Shown here: piece after piece, positions 33,294 through 42,576 of the stretch | How the letters are laid out: each line of letters begins with the position of its first letter | Numbering within the stretch: position 1 is the first letter of the stretch | Source: Piezodorus guildinii | Taxonomy: Eukaryota > Arthropoda > Insecta > Hemiptera > Pentatomidae | Length of the DNA stretch: 64,000 nt | Direction: 5' to 3' | Assembly (NCBI GenBank): GCA_023052935.1 | Contig: CM041295.1 | Span: 166,241,366 to 166,305,365 of the forward strand | Translations under genes and position numbers: made by a program | The notes under the pieces: model-generated | Told to the model about the DNA's origin: nothing | The model's input: only the letters and a program-made list of their open reading frames with translations | Database searches by the model: none

Positions 33294-34535
33294 ATGACAG
33301 AAAACATTTCGATACCATCAGTCCTTACGGAAGATAGAACATTACCTCGGTCTTCAGCTCAAGAGATACCACCACTACCCGCTCAGTCGCTAGCGGGAGC
33401 ACAAGTTCCCATCGGGAACCACACAACCACTCTAGAGTGGGTCAAGGTTTGGACGGCGACAGCGCAAGATGTCAGAAAAGCCATTTCCGAGCTGGAACGC
33501 TTTGACGGAGAGGTCGGCGACCTCAATCATTTCTTGAAGGGAGGCGACAGGATTATGGCAACTATTGAGGCGAAATTATCTGAGAGTTTGATGAATTCTC
33601 AAGACGCTGTATCACTTAAAGCGGCATTAGTATGCCGGGTCCGTAGACAGATCTTAAACTTGATACAGGCCGATGAGGACACGGCGTGGGGCATCATCAA
33701 AGATAGGCTTAAGAAAGCATTCGGAGGAGGCCGATGGGCCCCGGAAGAAGACATCTTCCAGATGTTTCGGGAAACGAAACGTCCATACCAGTCAAGTGGA
33801 CAGTTCGCCGGATTACTATTAGCCCGTTACAACCGCATCACAGAGAAATTGAGGGAAACACTTTCTGCGGAGGTAGTAGAAGACAAAATGGCTTTCCTAT
33901 CTACGATCCTGAGAGTGCAACTTGCGAGGGAAACGGGAAAGAAAGAGGGTCTTCCCAGAGACAAGACGTTCGTCGAATGCGCTCAAGAGATGGTGGATGC
34001 GAGCGCCAGAGACGAGGAGTCCAGGAACGGGGAAGCGGCTATAGAATGGACGAGAGTGCCTTACAGGAGGACAGAGACCGGCAGGTACCGAAATAGACCG
34101 GAAACGTGGAAGAAAAAGGCACCTGAGCCAGATGGCAGAGAAAAATTTGTTGCTAGAGAGAGGAGGCAAGGGACAGAGAAAAGGATTTTTCGGAAGGAGG
34201 ACAGAAAGTGTCACGGGTGCGGGAAAGTGGGCCATTTGGTTGCACGATGCCCTCGCACGCGATGCTTCGAGTGCGGGACTGAAGGGCACATTGCTCGGCA
34301 GTGTCCTTATATGAGTAGGAGCAGGAACATGGGCAGAGGAGAGCCTATGGAGGTGAACGCGCAAAGGGTGTGGAGAAGGGACAGATCCACATCTGAGTCA
34401 GGGCGTTCGTCGGAGTCATCAGAGACGGAGGAGGATAGGAGCGAACCAGGAGGCAGCAGAGAAGAAGAAGCAAAGAGCACGAGGAGGAGCGAAGGGCGAC
34501 GAGGAGCAGCTGGGAGCAGAAGACATGATGAATGA
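33294..34535 (+). CDS. gag: gag, gypsy element
   Basis: About 413 aa from the ATG at 33294 (MTENISIPS); upstream in-frame codons exist but lack a good start. The capsid-like region is at ~50-240 (LERFDGEVGDLNHFLKGGDR and the FQMF segment). Two CCHC knuckles follow at ~305-345: CHGCGKVGHLVARC and CFECGTEGHIARQC. The C-terminal ~60 residues are a charged Glu/Arg/Ser tract. The stop is TGA (34533-34535) followed by GGT; pol continues in the same frame. Gag would assemble the particle and bind RNA. Confidence 0.9.
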   Translation: MTENISIPSVLTEDRTLPRSSAQEIPPLPAQSLAGAQVPIGNHTTTLEWVKVWTATAQDVRKAISELERFDGEVGDLNHFLKGGDRIMATIEAKLSESLMNSQDAVSLKAALVCRVRRQILNLIQADEDTAWGIIKDRLKKAFGGGRWAPEEDIFQMFRETKRPYQSSGQFAGLLLARYNRITEKLRETLSAEVVEDKMAFLSTILRVQLARETGKKEGLPRDKTFVECAQEMVDASARDEESRNGEAAIEWTRVPYRRTETGRYRNRPETWKKKAPEPDGREKFVARERRQGTEKRIFRKEDRKCHGCGKVGHLVARCPRTRCFECGTEGHIARQCPYMSRSRNMGRGEPMEVNAQRVWRRDRSTSESGRSSESSETEEDRSEPGGSREEEAKSTRRSEGRRGAAGSRRHDE

Positions 34536-36491
34536 GGTGAGTGCGGGCAGGGAGGCAACCGCGCAGTAGTGAATAACATCAGGGGGATGTGCGGTAGGTT
34601 GCCTATAATAAGGGTTGCGAGAGGATTATGGTGTTTAGTGGACACGGGTAGCTCTAACACGATAATGTCACAGAAAATGATAGAGTTTTTATTCAAAGAA
34701 AAGAGGATTCCGAAGGTGTGTCAATGTATGTTAATTACTCTAGGCGGCCCGTGTAGAGTGGAAGGGGAAGTTGAGATCGAATTAAGTCGATGGGGAATAG
34801 AGGGAGGAAAATTGGTGGTTCACGTGGTAGATAATATGCCGCGAGAATATGAAGGGATAATCGGGTGTGATCTATTGGAGAAATTAGGAACCAAAATAAG
34901 AAACAAGGACGGACAGTGGGCTATAAGGATAGGGAAAAAGTCCTATAGGGGAAGAACGGCTCAGAGGGATGGACTAGTTCAAATAGGCGCGATAAACCAG
35001 GCGGAAGACTGGAGAAAAATCCTTTACCGTCAATATTACGATATTTTCTATCAGGAAGGGGGTCTATTGGGCGTTACGGGGAAAACGGCTCATGAAATCC
35101 CTTTAAAACAAGAGCGAGTGACGTACGTTAAAGAACGGCGGTACCCGCAAGCGTTACGTCGTCACATTCGGGAAGAGCTGGATGACCTTAAGCGACAAGG
35201 CATAATAGTAGATAGCACGTCCCCTTATAATAGTCCCCTTTGGGCGGTAAAGAAAAAGAGCACGGGAGACGGAAAGCCGGAAAAATACAGGGTTGTAGTA
35301 GATTTCAGGAAGTTAAATGAGAATACGGTGGACGAGAAATACCCCATACCTCGTTTCGAAGACATTCTGGACCGCCTCAACGGGGCCACGGTATTCAGTA
35401 CACTGGATCTAAAGGCAGGCTATCACCAAATTAAAATGCATCCGAGGGACCAGCACAAGACAGCATTTTCATTTGAGCGGGGCCACTACGAATTTACGCG
35501 GATGCCTTTCGGACTGAAAAACGCCCCTATTACGTTCCAGCGCTTGATGGACGAATTTTTGCGGGGGATTGACGAGGCGGTGTGTCAAGTTTATATGGAC
35601 GACCTTTTGATTTTTAGTAAATCCGAGGAAGATCATTTAACCCACCTGCGCAGTGTTTTTAATCGGATCCGTCAGTTCGGGCTCAAGCTCTCAGGGGAGA
35701 AATCGTCGTTGGGGCAAACCGAAATTAATTTTTTAGGCCACACGATATCCAAAGATGGCGTGAAACCCGACGTGCAAAAGGTAGCAGCTATACGGAACAT
35801 GGCTATTCCGAGGGATATTAAAGGGATTAGGCGGTTACTGGGAACGCTAAACTATTATAGGCGGTTCGTGCCGGACATGGCAAAATATCTCGTGCCCCTT
35901 AATAATCTGCTAAAGAAGGGTCGAGCGGTTGTGGTAACGCCCGTTATGGAGGAGAATATCCGATGGTGTATGGCGCGATTACAGGAAGAGCCTATCTTGG
36001 CGTTTCCGGACTTTGCGCGACCGTTTTCAGTCACCACGGATGCGAGTGAGTACGCGCTGGGAGCTGTTCTATCACAGGAAGGACCAGAAGGGGAACGCCC
36101 CGTGGCATACGCAAGCAGGCGCCTCACGGACGCGGAGACTAGATACAGTGCGTTGGAGCGGGAGTTGTTGGGGATCGTTTGGGCGGTAGAACACTTTCGA
36201 CCGTATTTGTTCGGGAGGAGATTCAAGGTGCATACTGATCATCGGCCACTGCAATGGGTAGGTACCCTCAAGGAATCGTCAGCACGAGTTACCCGGTGGA
36301 AGGAGTTCCTCAGCCAGTACAATATCGACGTAGTGTACAAACCGGGTCGGGACAATGTTGTGGCTGACTGGCTATCACGGGCGCTGGTAGTTAACGCCAT
36401 AGAGGAGGATGGAGAACCGTCGAGCGGTGTGCGGCAGTTCTTGCGAAGTGGACGCCGGAGAGTGAAGGGGACGCGGGTCCTCAGAGTCTGA
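34536..36491 (+). CDS. pol: pol: protease, reverse transcriptase, RNase H (gypsy element)
   Basis: Open frame in phase with gag from the codon after its TGA; it has no early ATG, so expression by stop readthrough is likely. Protease: LVDTGSSNTIM at ~34636-34668, with IIGCDLLEKLG. RT: QGIIVDSTSPYNSPLWAVKK, VVVDFRKLNENTV, FSTLDLKAGYHQIKM, FEFTRMPFG-like EFTRMPFGLKNAP, VYMDDLLIFS and NFLGHTIS, then FRRLLGTLNYYRRF-like RRLLGTLNYYRRF. RNase H: SVTTDASEYALGAVLSQ, YSALERELLGIVWAVEHF, VHTDHRPLQWV and DNVVADWLSR. All key catalytic residues are present. Ends at TGA 36489-36491. Confidence 0.92.
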   Translation, partial: GECGQGGNRAVVNNIRGMCGRLPIIRVARGLWCLVDTGSSNTIMSQKMIEFLFKEKRIPKVCQCMLITLGGPCRVEGEVEIELSRWGIEGGKLVVHVVDNMPREYEGIIGCDLLEKLGTKIRNKDGQWAIRIGKKSYRGRTAQRDGLVQIGAINQAEDWRKILYRQYYDIFYQEGGLLGVTGKTAHEIPLKQERVTYVKERRYPQALRRHIREELDDLKRQGIIVDSTSPYNSPLWAVKKKSTGDGKPEKYRVVVDFRKLNENTVDEKYPIPRFEDILDRLNGATVFSTLDLKAGYHQIKMHPRDQHKTAFSFERGHYEFTRMPFGLKNAPITFQRLMDEFLRGIDEAVCQVYMDDLLIFSKSEEDHLTHLRSVFNRIRQFGLKLSGEKSSLGQTEINFLGHTISKDGVKPDVQKVAAIRNMAIPRDIKGIRRLLGTLNYYRRFVPDMAKYLVPLNNLLKKGRAVVVTPVMEENIRWCMARLQEEPILAFPDFARPFSVTTDASEYALGAVLSQEGPEGERPVAYASRRLTDAETRYSALERELLGIVWAVEHFRPYLFGRRFKVHTDHRPLQWVGTLKESSARVTRWKEFLSQYNIDVVYKPGRDNVVADWLSRALVVNAIEEDGEPSSGVRQFLRSGRRRVKGTRVLRV

Positions 36492-37887
36492 GAGGGACGA
36501 TCAGTCAGTAGAAGAAGGTAGCCTGTCCGATGGGCGCGCGTCAGACATGGAGGAGAGGGAGGAGATTATCAATGACAAATTTAGGCAAATCGTGTGGAAG
36601 ACCAGAACCTCGGGTCCGCTAAAGTTGGAGCAGACGCGGTACGGCAAGTCGCGCATTACCACCGTATGGTCGCAACCGGGTGTTAGGGATGATCAGATTT
36701 GCAGGACGCTTCAGGATGCGTCCGAGCCGGGGAAGACCCATTATCTATACGTGGGAAACGCGACGATATGGGAGAAGATTACGCGGCTCTGGAAACGTGA
36801 ATTTATTGGAATCGATAGGATATTTGTGCGGTGCACTCTGTCGGTCGAGACGATATCGGATGAGGAACGACAGCGGGAAGTTACGCTAGCGTACCACCAA
36901 GGGAAAACGAACCACCGCGGGGAACCGGAAACGCTACAGGCTTTGAAGCGACGTTATTTTTGGTGGGGTATGAGGCGGACTATCACGGAGGTTGTGGGTG
37001 CGTGCGAGGTTTGTCGGGCTACCAAGTATGATCGCCACCCACCTCGGGGAGTGCAGGAGATGACGCCGACTTCTGATGCGCCGCTTTGTGACCTACAGGT
37101 TGATACCTTTACGTGGCGGGGGTATAAGTGGGTCACCATGATGGACCTCTTTAGTAAAGTAGCCATGGCCTATCTCGTGTCGGACCGGTCATCGGAATCG
37201 ATTTTAGCTGGCCTCCGTACCTGGTTTCAGTTCTATGGCGTGCCCGAGCGGATCTCTTCAGACGGGGGTCGGGAGTTTGACAATAGTACTGTTCGTGCGG
37301 CAATGAAGGCGCTCGATATCGATTGGCATCTCAATACGCCGGGACACCCCAAGAGTCGAGGGGGCATCGAGAGGCTGCATAGTACGCTAGGGGATCATTT
37401 GCGGGTGTATCAGGTGGATCAGGGACTAGAACCGGACGTGGCTATGCCGCGTGCGGTGGCTGCGTATAACCACTCAATTCATGCGGCGACGGGATTCTCG
37501 CCGTTTGAAATTCTCTTTGGCCTGCGGGATCGGCGCAGGGATTACAGGGGCACAGCGGCGGCGGGGAACTTATTCGACGTGCTGGTCAGTAACCGGGCGG
37601 CCCTTGTCAAATTATGGGGGAAGGTGCGCGGGAGGCTGGTCGCGGAGAAGAGTCGGTGCGTTGCTAAAGAAAATCTTCGTGTTCGTGATCGGTTGGAGGA
37701 CATTCGCATTGGTACGATAGTGTATCGGCGGATCAGTTCGAACAGAGGTAAGGAAGTTGTTCGGTATGAGGGTCCGTTTAGGGTGGTTGTGATTCGGGAA
37801 CACAACGTGGTGACGGTGCAGAGTTTGGCGGATCCCCGTAAACGGCGGACAGTTCATATTGAACAATTGAGAATTCCTCAATCGTAG
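36466..37887 (+). CDS. pol: pol: integrase (gypsy element), +1 frame relative to RT/RNase H
   Basis: This frame is open from 36466 and overlaps the RT/RNase H frame by 26 nt; the first ATG is at 36547. The HHCC-like region is at ~HQGKTNHRGEPETLQALKRR then ACEVCRATKYD. The catalytic triad is visible as LQVDTFTW, SSDGGREFDN and SRGGIERLHSTL. The C-terminal region contains VRYEGPFRVVVIREHNVVTV and ends QLRIPQS. It needs a +1 shift, reinitiation at 36547 or a secondary indel to be joined to pol. It inserts the cDNA into chromosomes. Confidence 0.9.
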   Translation, partial: RGRGSSESERDDQSVEEGSLSDGRASDMEEREEIINDKFRQIVWKTRTSGPLKLEQTRYGKSRITTVWSQPGVRDDQICRTLQDASEPGKTHYLYVGNATIWEKITRLWKREFIGIDRIFVRCTLSVETISDEERQREVTLAYHQGKTNHRGEPETLQALKRRYFWWGMRRTITEVVGACEVCRATKYDRHPPRGVQEMTPTSDAPLCDLQVDTFTWRGYKWVTMMDLFSKVAMAYLVSDRSSESILAGLRTWFQFYGVPERISSDGGREFDNSTVRAAMKALDIDWHLNTPGHPKSRGGIERLHSTLGDHLRVYQVDQGLEPDVAMPRAVAAYNHSIHAATGFSPFEILFGLRDRRRDYRGTAAAGNLFDVLVSNRAALVKLWGKVRGRLVAEKSRCVAKENLRVRDRLEDIRIGTIVYRRISSNRGKEVVRYEGPFRVVVIREHNVVTVQSLADPRKRRTVHIEQLRIPQS

Positions 37888-38237
37888 TTATCCTCTGCTT
37901 CAGACCTGGGGTCTAGTGGGGACTTGGCTTTTTGTTTTCTGTGGTAGTATCGTTTTTGTAATGCTTTGTATTTGTTTTAACTTACTGCAACTTAACTTAC
38001 TGTATTTGTTGTAACTTTAACAAGTTACTATTTTTTTTTTATGATTTCTTTCTTCCCCAAGTTTAGGGAGGTTCAATTTTTGTTCTATCTTGTATTTAGT
38101 TAGTAAGTTACAATTACGTCCGCTTTTATGTCGGTTATTTCTTGTTTAGTTAGTTTAGTTTATTTGTCTAGTTATGTAATTTATTTTTGTATCCATTTAG
38201 GTAGTTTACAAACAGTGTTCGTAAACTGGCAGGGGGG
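37888..38237 (+). other. 3' untranslated region of the gypsy element
   Basis: About 350 bp between the integrase stop and the right LTR, T-rich, with repeated short TTAGTTTAGTT-like motifs. No env-like ORF. Confidence 0.7.
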
Positions 38238-38422
38238 AGTTAAGATGGGAAGAGTGTTAATATTAACTTTAATCACCTTTGATGTAAATGTAAACAACAC
38301 CTGAATTTATGAAACCTTTTTAATGTAAAAGTGATAATAAATCATATGTTATCAAGCAAGCGTGGGTTTTATTTCGCCTCTCTGTTTCCCTTTTTATTAT
38401 ATTTTTCTCGGTAGAAATAAGT
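38238..38422 (+). repeat. Right LTR, gypsy element, with upstream polypurine tract
   Basis: 185 bp, apparently identical to the left LTR. It is preceded by CAGGGGGG (38230-38237), a polypurine tract directly abutting the LTR. Confidence 0.95.
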
Positions 38423-38426
38423 TATA

Positions 38427-39000
38427 TTATATATATATATTAATTATAAATTAAATATTTAACATATTGTGAAAATTTATGAAACATTACTAGAATTAGG
38501 GTAAGGGTTTTTTAATTAATTTATGATTTTGGCTAAGGAAAAATTTAATAACAAAACTTTAAAATTATTAAAAATAATAATACTACAATTACAACCCTAA
38601 ATGTGCTCTTTCCCGCAGGATGTAGTACTCAGAACTCGTGGTACCCAGAAGTCAAGTGCAGGTTACCTCAGGTTATATCCGCATGACTTTTGTTCAGATT
38701 GGCTGATTCCTTCCGCCTGCCGTCTGTATCTATTTCTTCTTTTCCAAGATGTACTTATTATATCACAACAATATATACACTCGACAGCAAAAGCGGACCA
38801 TACATTTCTTTAAAAACACTGAAACGCCCAACTACCTACTACATCCCATAAGGCAGTGTTATTTTTTCTTAAAAGGTGGAGTGTTAGGGCAATAGAAAAC
38901 ATGAAAATTTCTGGGGGGAAATAAAATATTGATCTAAAAAAAAAATTAATGAAAAAATTACAATCTTCTTAATATATGTAAAACAGTCTTCTGAATGATC
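38427..39000. other. Flanking intron sequence, nothing recognised
   Basis: A+T-rich stretch between the gypsy element and the Tc1 remnant. A 70-codon plus-strand ORF at 38601 has no recognisable features. Confidence 0.45.
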
Positions 39001-39049
39001 ACCTTACATTTAATAAACAAATCCTCTTTTCTTACAGTTGACTTGGTGG

Positions 39050-40030
39050 CTTAGTAACGTGTGTTTCTCCTCTTGCCAATATGATTGTTTCCAACCTTCT
39101 TGGCATACTTCGTATCAGCCCATCGATGCAATGTTGCGGGAATCCCTTCCACTTTTCCACGACGGTTGATTTTAGCTTTTGGAGACTTATTGGGGGCGTC
39201 AATCATTGTCTAAGTGCCCGGCCCAGCTGGTGTCAGGTGTGTTCAATGGGGCTCATTTCCGGGCCATTTGAGGATCTGGATTCCAACTTCATTCTGGTAA
39301 TCGCTTACAAAGTTTGCCATACGTGGGCGGGCATTTCATGCATTAATGAGAAATGTTCACCAGTAAAAGGGGGAAAAGAGACCACAGTATCTTGTAAAAC
39401 ATCGGTTATGTAAATTTGAGCATTTATTGACGTCCCTTGCCAAACGCCACCAAGTTTGAGCAAGCACCAGGACAAATGCCATCCCAGACCAATACAGAGC
39501 CTCCACCGGACTGAGCGAACCTCTTTCACACTCTTACTCATCCATCTGGAGTATAAAATGAAAATCTTGACTCATCAGTGATGCGTTCAGGACTCCATTA
39601 ATCATCTCTCCAGTGCCGATAATTTAAAGAATTGTGCAGACGAGGCACCTGGTGTGCTGCAGTTAAGAGAAGCCTAATTGCTGCGACCCTGGAAGGCAGG
39701 CTCACTTTATACAACCTCCTACGCATCGTATCCACATTTACCATCACATTCTATGCAGAGCGTATCATCAAAGTTGTCTCAGACGCTGTCTGGATAAGAT
39801 TTCTTAGTGCTTGCATTACAATACGTCTGACGTACGCGGGTCCTATCACTCATGGCTGCCCTGAACCAGGTCTCCTCGTGCATAGGCCAGTATCTTCATA
39901 ATGTAGGATAGTTCAGATAGTTCTTGGAAATGCCAACGGATCTTGTGATGTATCGCTAACTTCTTCCATCTTCTGCTAAAGCGACAATTTGAGCAGCTGT
40001 CAATGGATCCATAACCATGGCATTTTTCTT
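39050..40030 (-). pseudogene. Tc1-like transposase, decayed
   Basis: From the right, minus strand: MVMDPLTAAQIVALAEDGRS then a stop, with RYITRSVGISKNYLN, matches the N-terminal Tc1 paired-type helix-turn-helix. Further left: SINAQIYITDVLQDTVVSF, FTGEHFSLMHEMPAHVWQT (for the family LMHDNARPH, so the catalytic Asp is changed to Glu-Met), then in other frames SWNPDPQM and APLNTP (for SPDLNPIE). Frameshifts and stops throughout. TIRs were not found. Confidence 0.75.
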
Positions 40031-40098
40031 AAAACCACTTTTAAGAAGTCAGGTAAAAAAAAATGGTAAAAAAATTGGAGTGAGTAGTGTATAGGTAT

Positions 40099-40692
40099 TG
40101 TTTGAGCCTGAACATTATATATTTTTTTCTGTATATTTTGTTTATAATTTAAAAATCAAATTAAATTAAAAATAGGTTTTTTTATGAGGAAAATATTTTT
40201 TTTGTTAGTTTACATGTTATATTTACATCTTCTAGTATTTATATTCAATAGTGTAGGGATTAGACAGATAACGGTGTCCCCCTTGCCCTCAAGTCAGTAC
40301 CGATCGCACCAGTAACCAGAGAGCACACTTCTTTCGTCAGGCCTTCAAACCATCTTCGATCAGGACTTCGTCTCATCTTTTTGAAGATAACTAACCGTCC
40401 TTCAAAAATCGCCTTAAGACTAACCTACTAACCCAATTTTAGAACCTTTTTTTTTACTGTTAGGTTAATAGAAGATTTTTTTTATAAATCAAATGGTTTT
40501 ATATATTTTTATAAATTTTCCTCATATTTTTTTTTATTAAACTTTTATTTATTTTGTTTACTTTCAATTTTACCTTTTTATTTAATATTACTTTTTTTTT
40601 ATTTTAATGATTAAGTACTCAGGACCGGCCCTTTTCGAAACGGGATCGAGTCTACATTCTCTTATTTCGATTTAATGTCACTCATCCCAACA
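40099..40692 (+). repeat. Left LTR of BEL element (594 bp)
   Basis: Matches the right LTR apart from a missing ~124-bp segment after TCAAAAATCGCCT (about 40413) and scattered substitutions. Confidence 0.93.
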
Positions 40693-40698
40693 TAAGTT

Positions 40699-40716
40699 TG
40701 GTCCTCCGGCAGCCAG
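40699..40716 (+). other. Primer-binding-site candidate of BEL element
   Basis: TGGTCCTCCGGCAGCCAG begins 6 bp after the left LTR. A similar TCCGG..GCCCAGAT motif sits beside the 5' LTR of the other BEL element (63387-63416, minus strand). Confidence 0.65.
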
Positions 40717-40893
40717 ATTTTGAGTACTTAATTGTTAGTTTAATCGTATATTTACCAAATAAATTTAACCATTTATTTAATTATTATTTATTGAAATATT
40801 AGATTAATTTTCTTTACATTTTATTTGGGTAATTTTCATGCTTAAATATTTTTTTATTCGTTCCAATACCATTTTTTTATTAACAGCTTTATA

Positions 40894-42576
40894 ATGCCAC
40901 CTAAAACACCATCTTCGAAGGGGGATTTTGATTTAGAACTTTTAGTTGAGGAATTTAAAGATCTCGCCGATGATATATCAGAAACATGTACATTAGGGCG
41001 CGCATCGAGTTCCGATTCTAGTAAAAAGGGATTATTTAGGGCAAAACTTTCTCGACTAGATTCCACCCACGAGAAATTTATTGATAAATATAATGAAATT
41101 AGGAAAATATCAAAAGTAATGGGGGAACCTACCGAAGAGTACAAAGAATTAAAAGATAAGATAAGAAACCAATTTTATGAGGCATTATCGTTTGATATTT
41201 CGCCCGGGTCTAATAAGGAATCCGCCATTACTGATGCATCTCTCCGTGATACGCATGCGCGAGATTCTAATTTTCATCTGCGACTTCCTATAATTAATAT
41301 CCCTTCGTTTTCAGGAAATATATCGGAATGGCCTGCATTTAAAGACACTTTTGTCTCTCTAATTCATGAAAATGAGGATCTTAGTGAAGCCCAAAAATTT
41401 CATTATCTAAAATCGAATTTAAAAGGCGCTACAGCACAAACAATATCGGCTATTCAAATATCACAACAAGGATATACCACAGCTTGGGAGGCCCTTACTA
41501 AGCGTTTTGACAGTCTAAGAATTCAGGCAACCCATCATTTAGTAAATATTTTTAATTTTCCAACGCTGGCCAAACATTCGTTGTCTTCTTTAGAAAATTT
41601 GTCATCGACCGTTTTAGAGAGCGCGACGGCATTTCTTAAATTGAAGCTCCCAGATCCATCTGGTTTTATATTGTACACTTACATTCTTCGATTGTTGGAT
41701 CATAAAACTAGAGAGCGTTTCGAGATGAAATTTAGTTCGAAACCCGAATTACCCACTTTTCAAGAATTTTCTGAATTTATAACTCAACAAATAGTGGAGC
41801 TGCAATCGACAGCTTTAACCTCGACCTCCAGATGTTCTCCGTCGTACAATGGTGACAGGAAAATTCCAAAACGAGTCCTCATGTCCAATATACATTCTAA
41901 TATTGTTTGTCCAATTTGTAATAGCTCTCATCGCATTGTTGATTGTTCTTCGTTTCGAAAAATGAATCCTAAACAAAGATTCGATCAGATGAAAATTTTA
42001 AATCGTTGCTTGAATTGCTTCGGATTAGGTCATTCTCTTGCCAAGTGTCCATCAAAACATTCGTGTAAGTATTGTAGCCGCATATATATCATATATCATC
42101 ATAGCTTACTCCATTTTTCGACCTTCGAAACACCTACTCATAATAATCAAAATAGTAGGAAAACCAATTACTCTGGACCAAGCAACGAGATTGCCAATCA
42201 ATCTTCAGTTCCACGTATTTCCCACCAGCTGCCTCAGCTTCAGACAAACTCCAATGAACCTTCACTGTCAAATAATACCACTATTCTTTCGTCATCAACT
42301 TCTGGAAACCTTAATGTTCTACTTGGTACAGCTCAAGCAAGAATAAAGGACAATTTTGGACAATATCATCGTTTGAGGATACTAATAGATAGTGGGTCCC
42401 AAAGGTCATTTATCACCTCACAACTTGTAAAGAAATTGGGGCTATCAAAATTTAGAAATTCTCATCAAATAGTAGGTTTTGGGAACCAACCAATTTCGGG
42501 GGGAAATACCGAGTTTCATGTTCACTCATACCTGAAACAGAAGATGGTCCTGAGATGGAAACTTGCGCTATTGTAA
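40894..42576 (+). CDS. gag: BEL gag and start of protease
   Basis: 560 aa from ATG 40894 (MPPKTPSSKG). The DUF1759-type gag core is at ~125-290: LPIINIPSFSGNISEWPAFK, DTFVSLIHENEDLSEAQKFH, YLKSNLKGATAQTI and FILYTYILRLLDHKTRERFE. Zinc-knuckle region ~335-400: CPICNSSHRIVDC, NRCLNCFGLGHSLAKC and CKYCSRIYIIYHH. Protease starts at ~490 with RILIDSGSQRSFITSQLVKK. The final ~12 residues are out of the ancestral frame because of a 1-nt shift near 42530; the true frame continues in the next ORF. Confidence 0.9.
   Translation: MPPKTPSSKGDFDLELLVEEFKDLADDISETCTLGRASSSDSSKKGLFRAKLSRLDSTHEKFIDKYNEIRKISKVMGEPTEEYKELKDKIRNQFYEALSFDISPGSNKESAITDASLRDTHARDSNFHLRLPIINIPSFSGNISEWPAFKDTFVSLIHENEDLSEAQKFHYLKSNLKGATAQTISAIQISQQGYTTAWEALTKRFDSLRIQATHHLVNIFNFPTLAKHSLSSLENLSSTVLESATAFLKLKLPDPSGFILYTYILRLLDHKTRERFEMKFSSKPELPTFQEFSEFITQQIVELQSTALTSTSRCSPSYNGDRKIPKRVLMSNIHSNIVCPICNSSHRIVDCSSFRKMNPKQRFDQMKILNRCLNCFGLGHSLAKCPSKHSCKYCSRIYIIYHHSLLHFSTFETPTHNNQNSRKTNYSGPSNEIANQSSVPRISHQLPQLQTNSNEPSLSNNTTILSSSTSGNLNVLLGTAQARIKDNFGQYHRLRILIDSGSQRSFITSQLVKKLGLSKFRNSHQIVGFGNQPISGGNTEFHVHSYLKQKMVLRWKLALL

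Larger units (their letters stand above)
32964..38422 (+). mobile_element. Complete Ty3/gypsy LTR retrotransposon
   Basis: 5459 bp with two 185-bp LTRs that appear identical, a PBS, gag, pol and integrase, and a polypurine tract. Flanks read TATA on both sides (32960-32963 and 38423-38426), consistent with a 4-bp target duplication although the site is a TA array. No env-like ORF follows the integrase. Identical LTRs indicate a very recent insertion. Codon usage and G+C content are clearly higher than in surrounding DNA. Confidence 0.95.

Noticed and set aside
33897..38000. Numerous minus-strand ORFs inside the gypsy element
   Set aside because: They are antisense shadows of G+C-richer gag-pol coding sequence.
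37888..38237. Envelope gene in the gypsy element
   Set aside because: Only about 350 bp remain before the LTR, with no long ORF, signal peptide or membrane segment.
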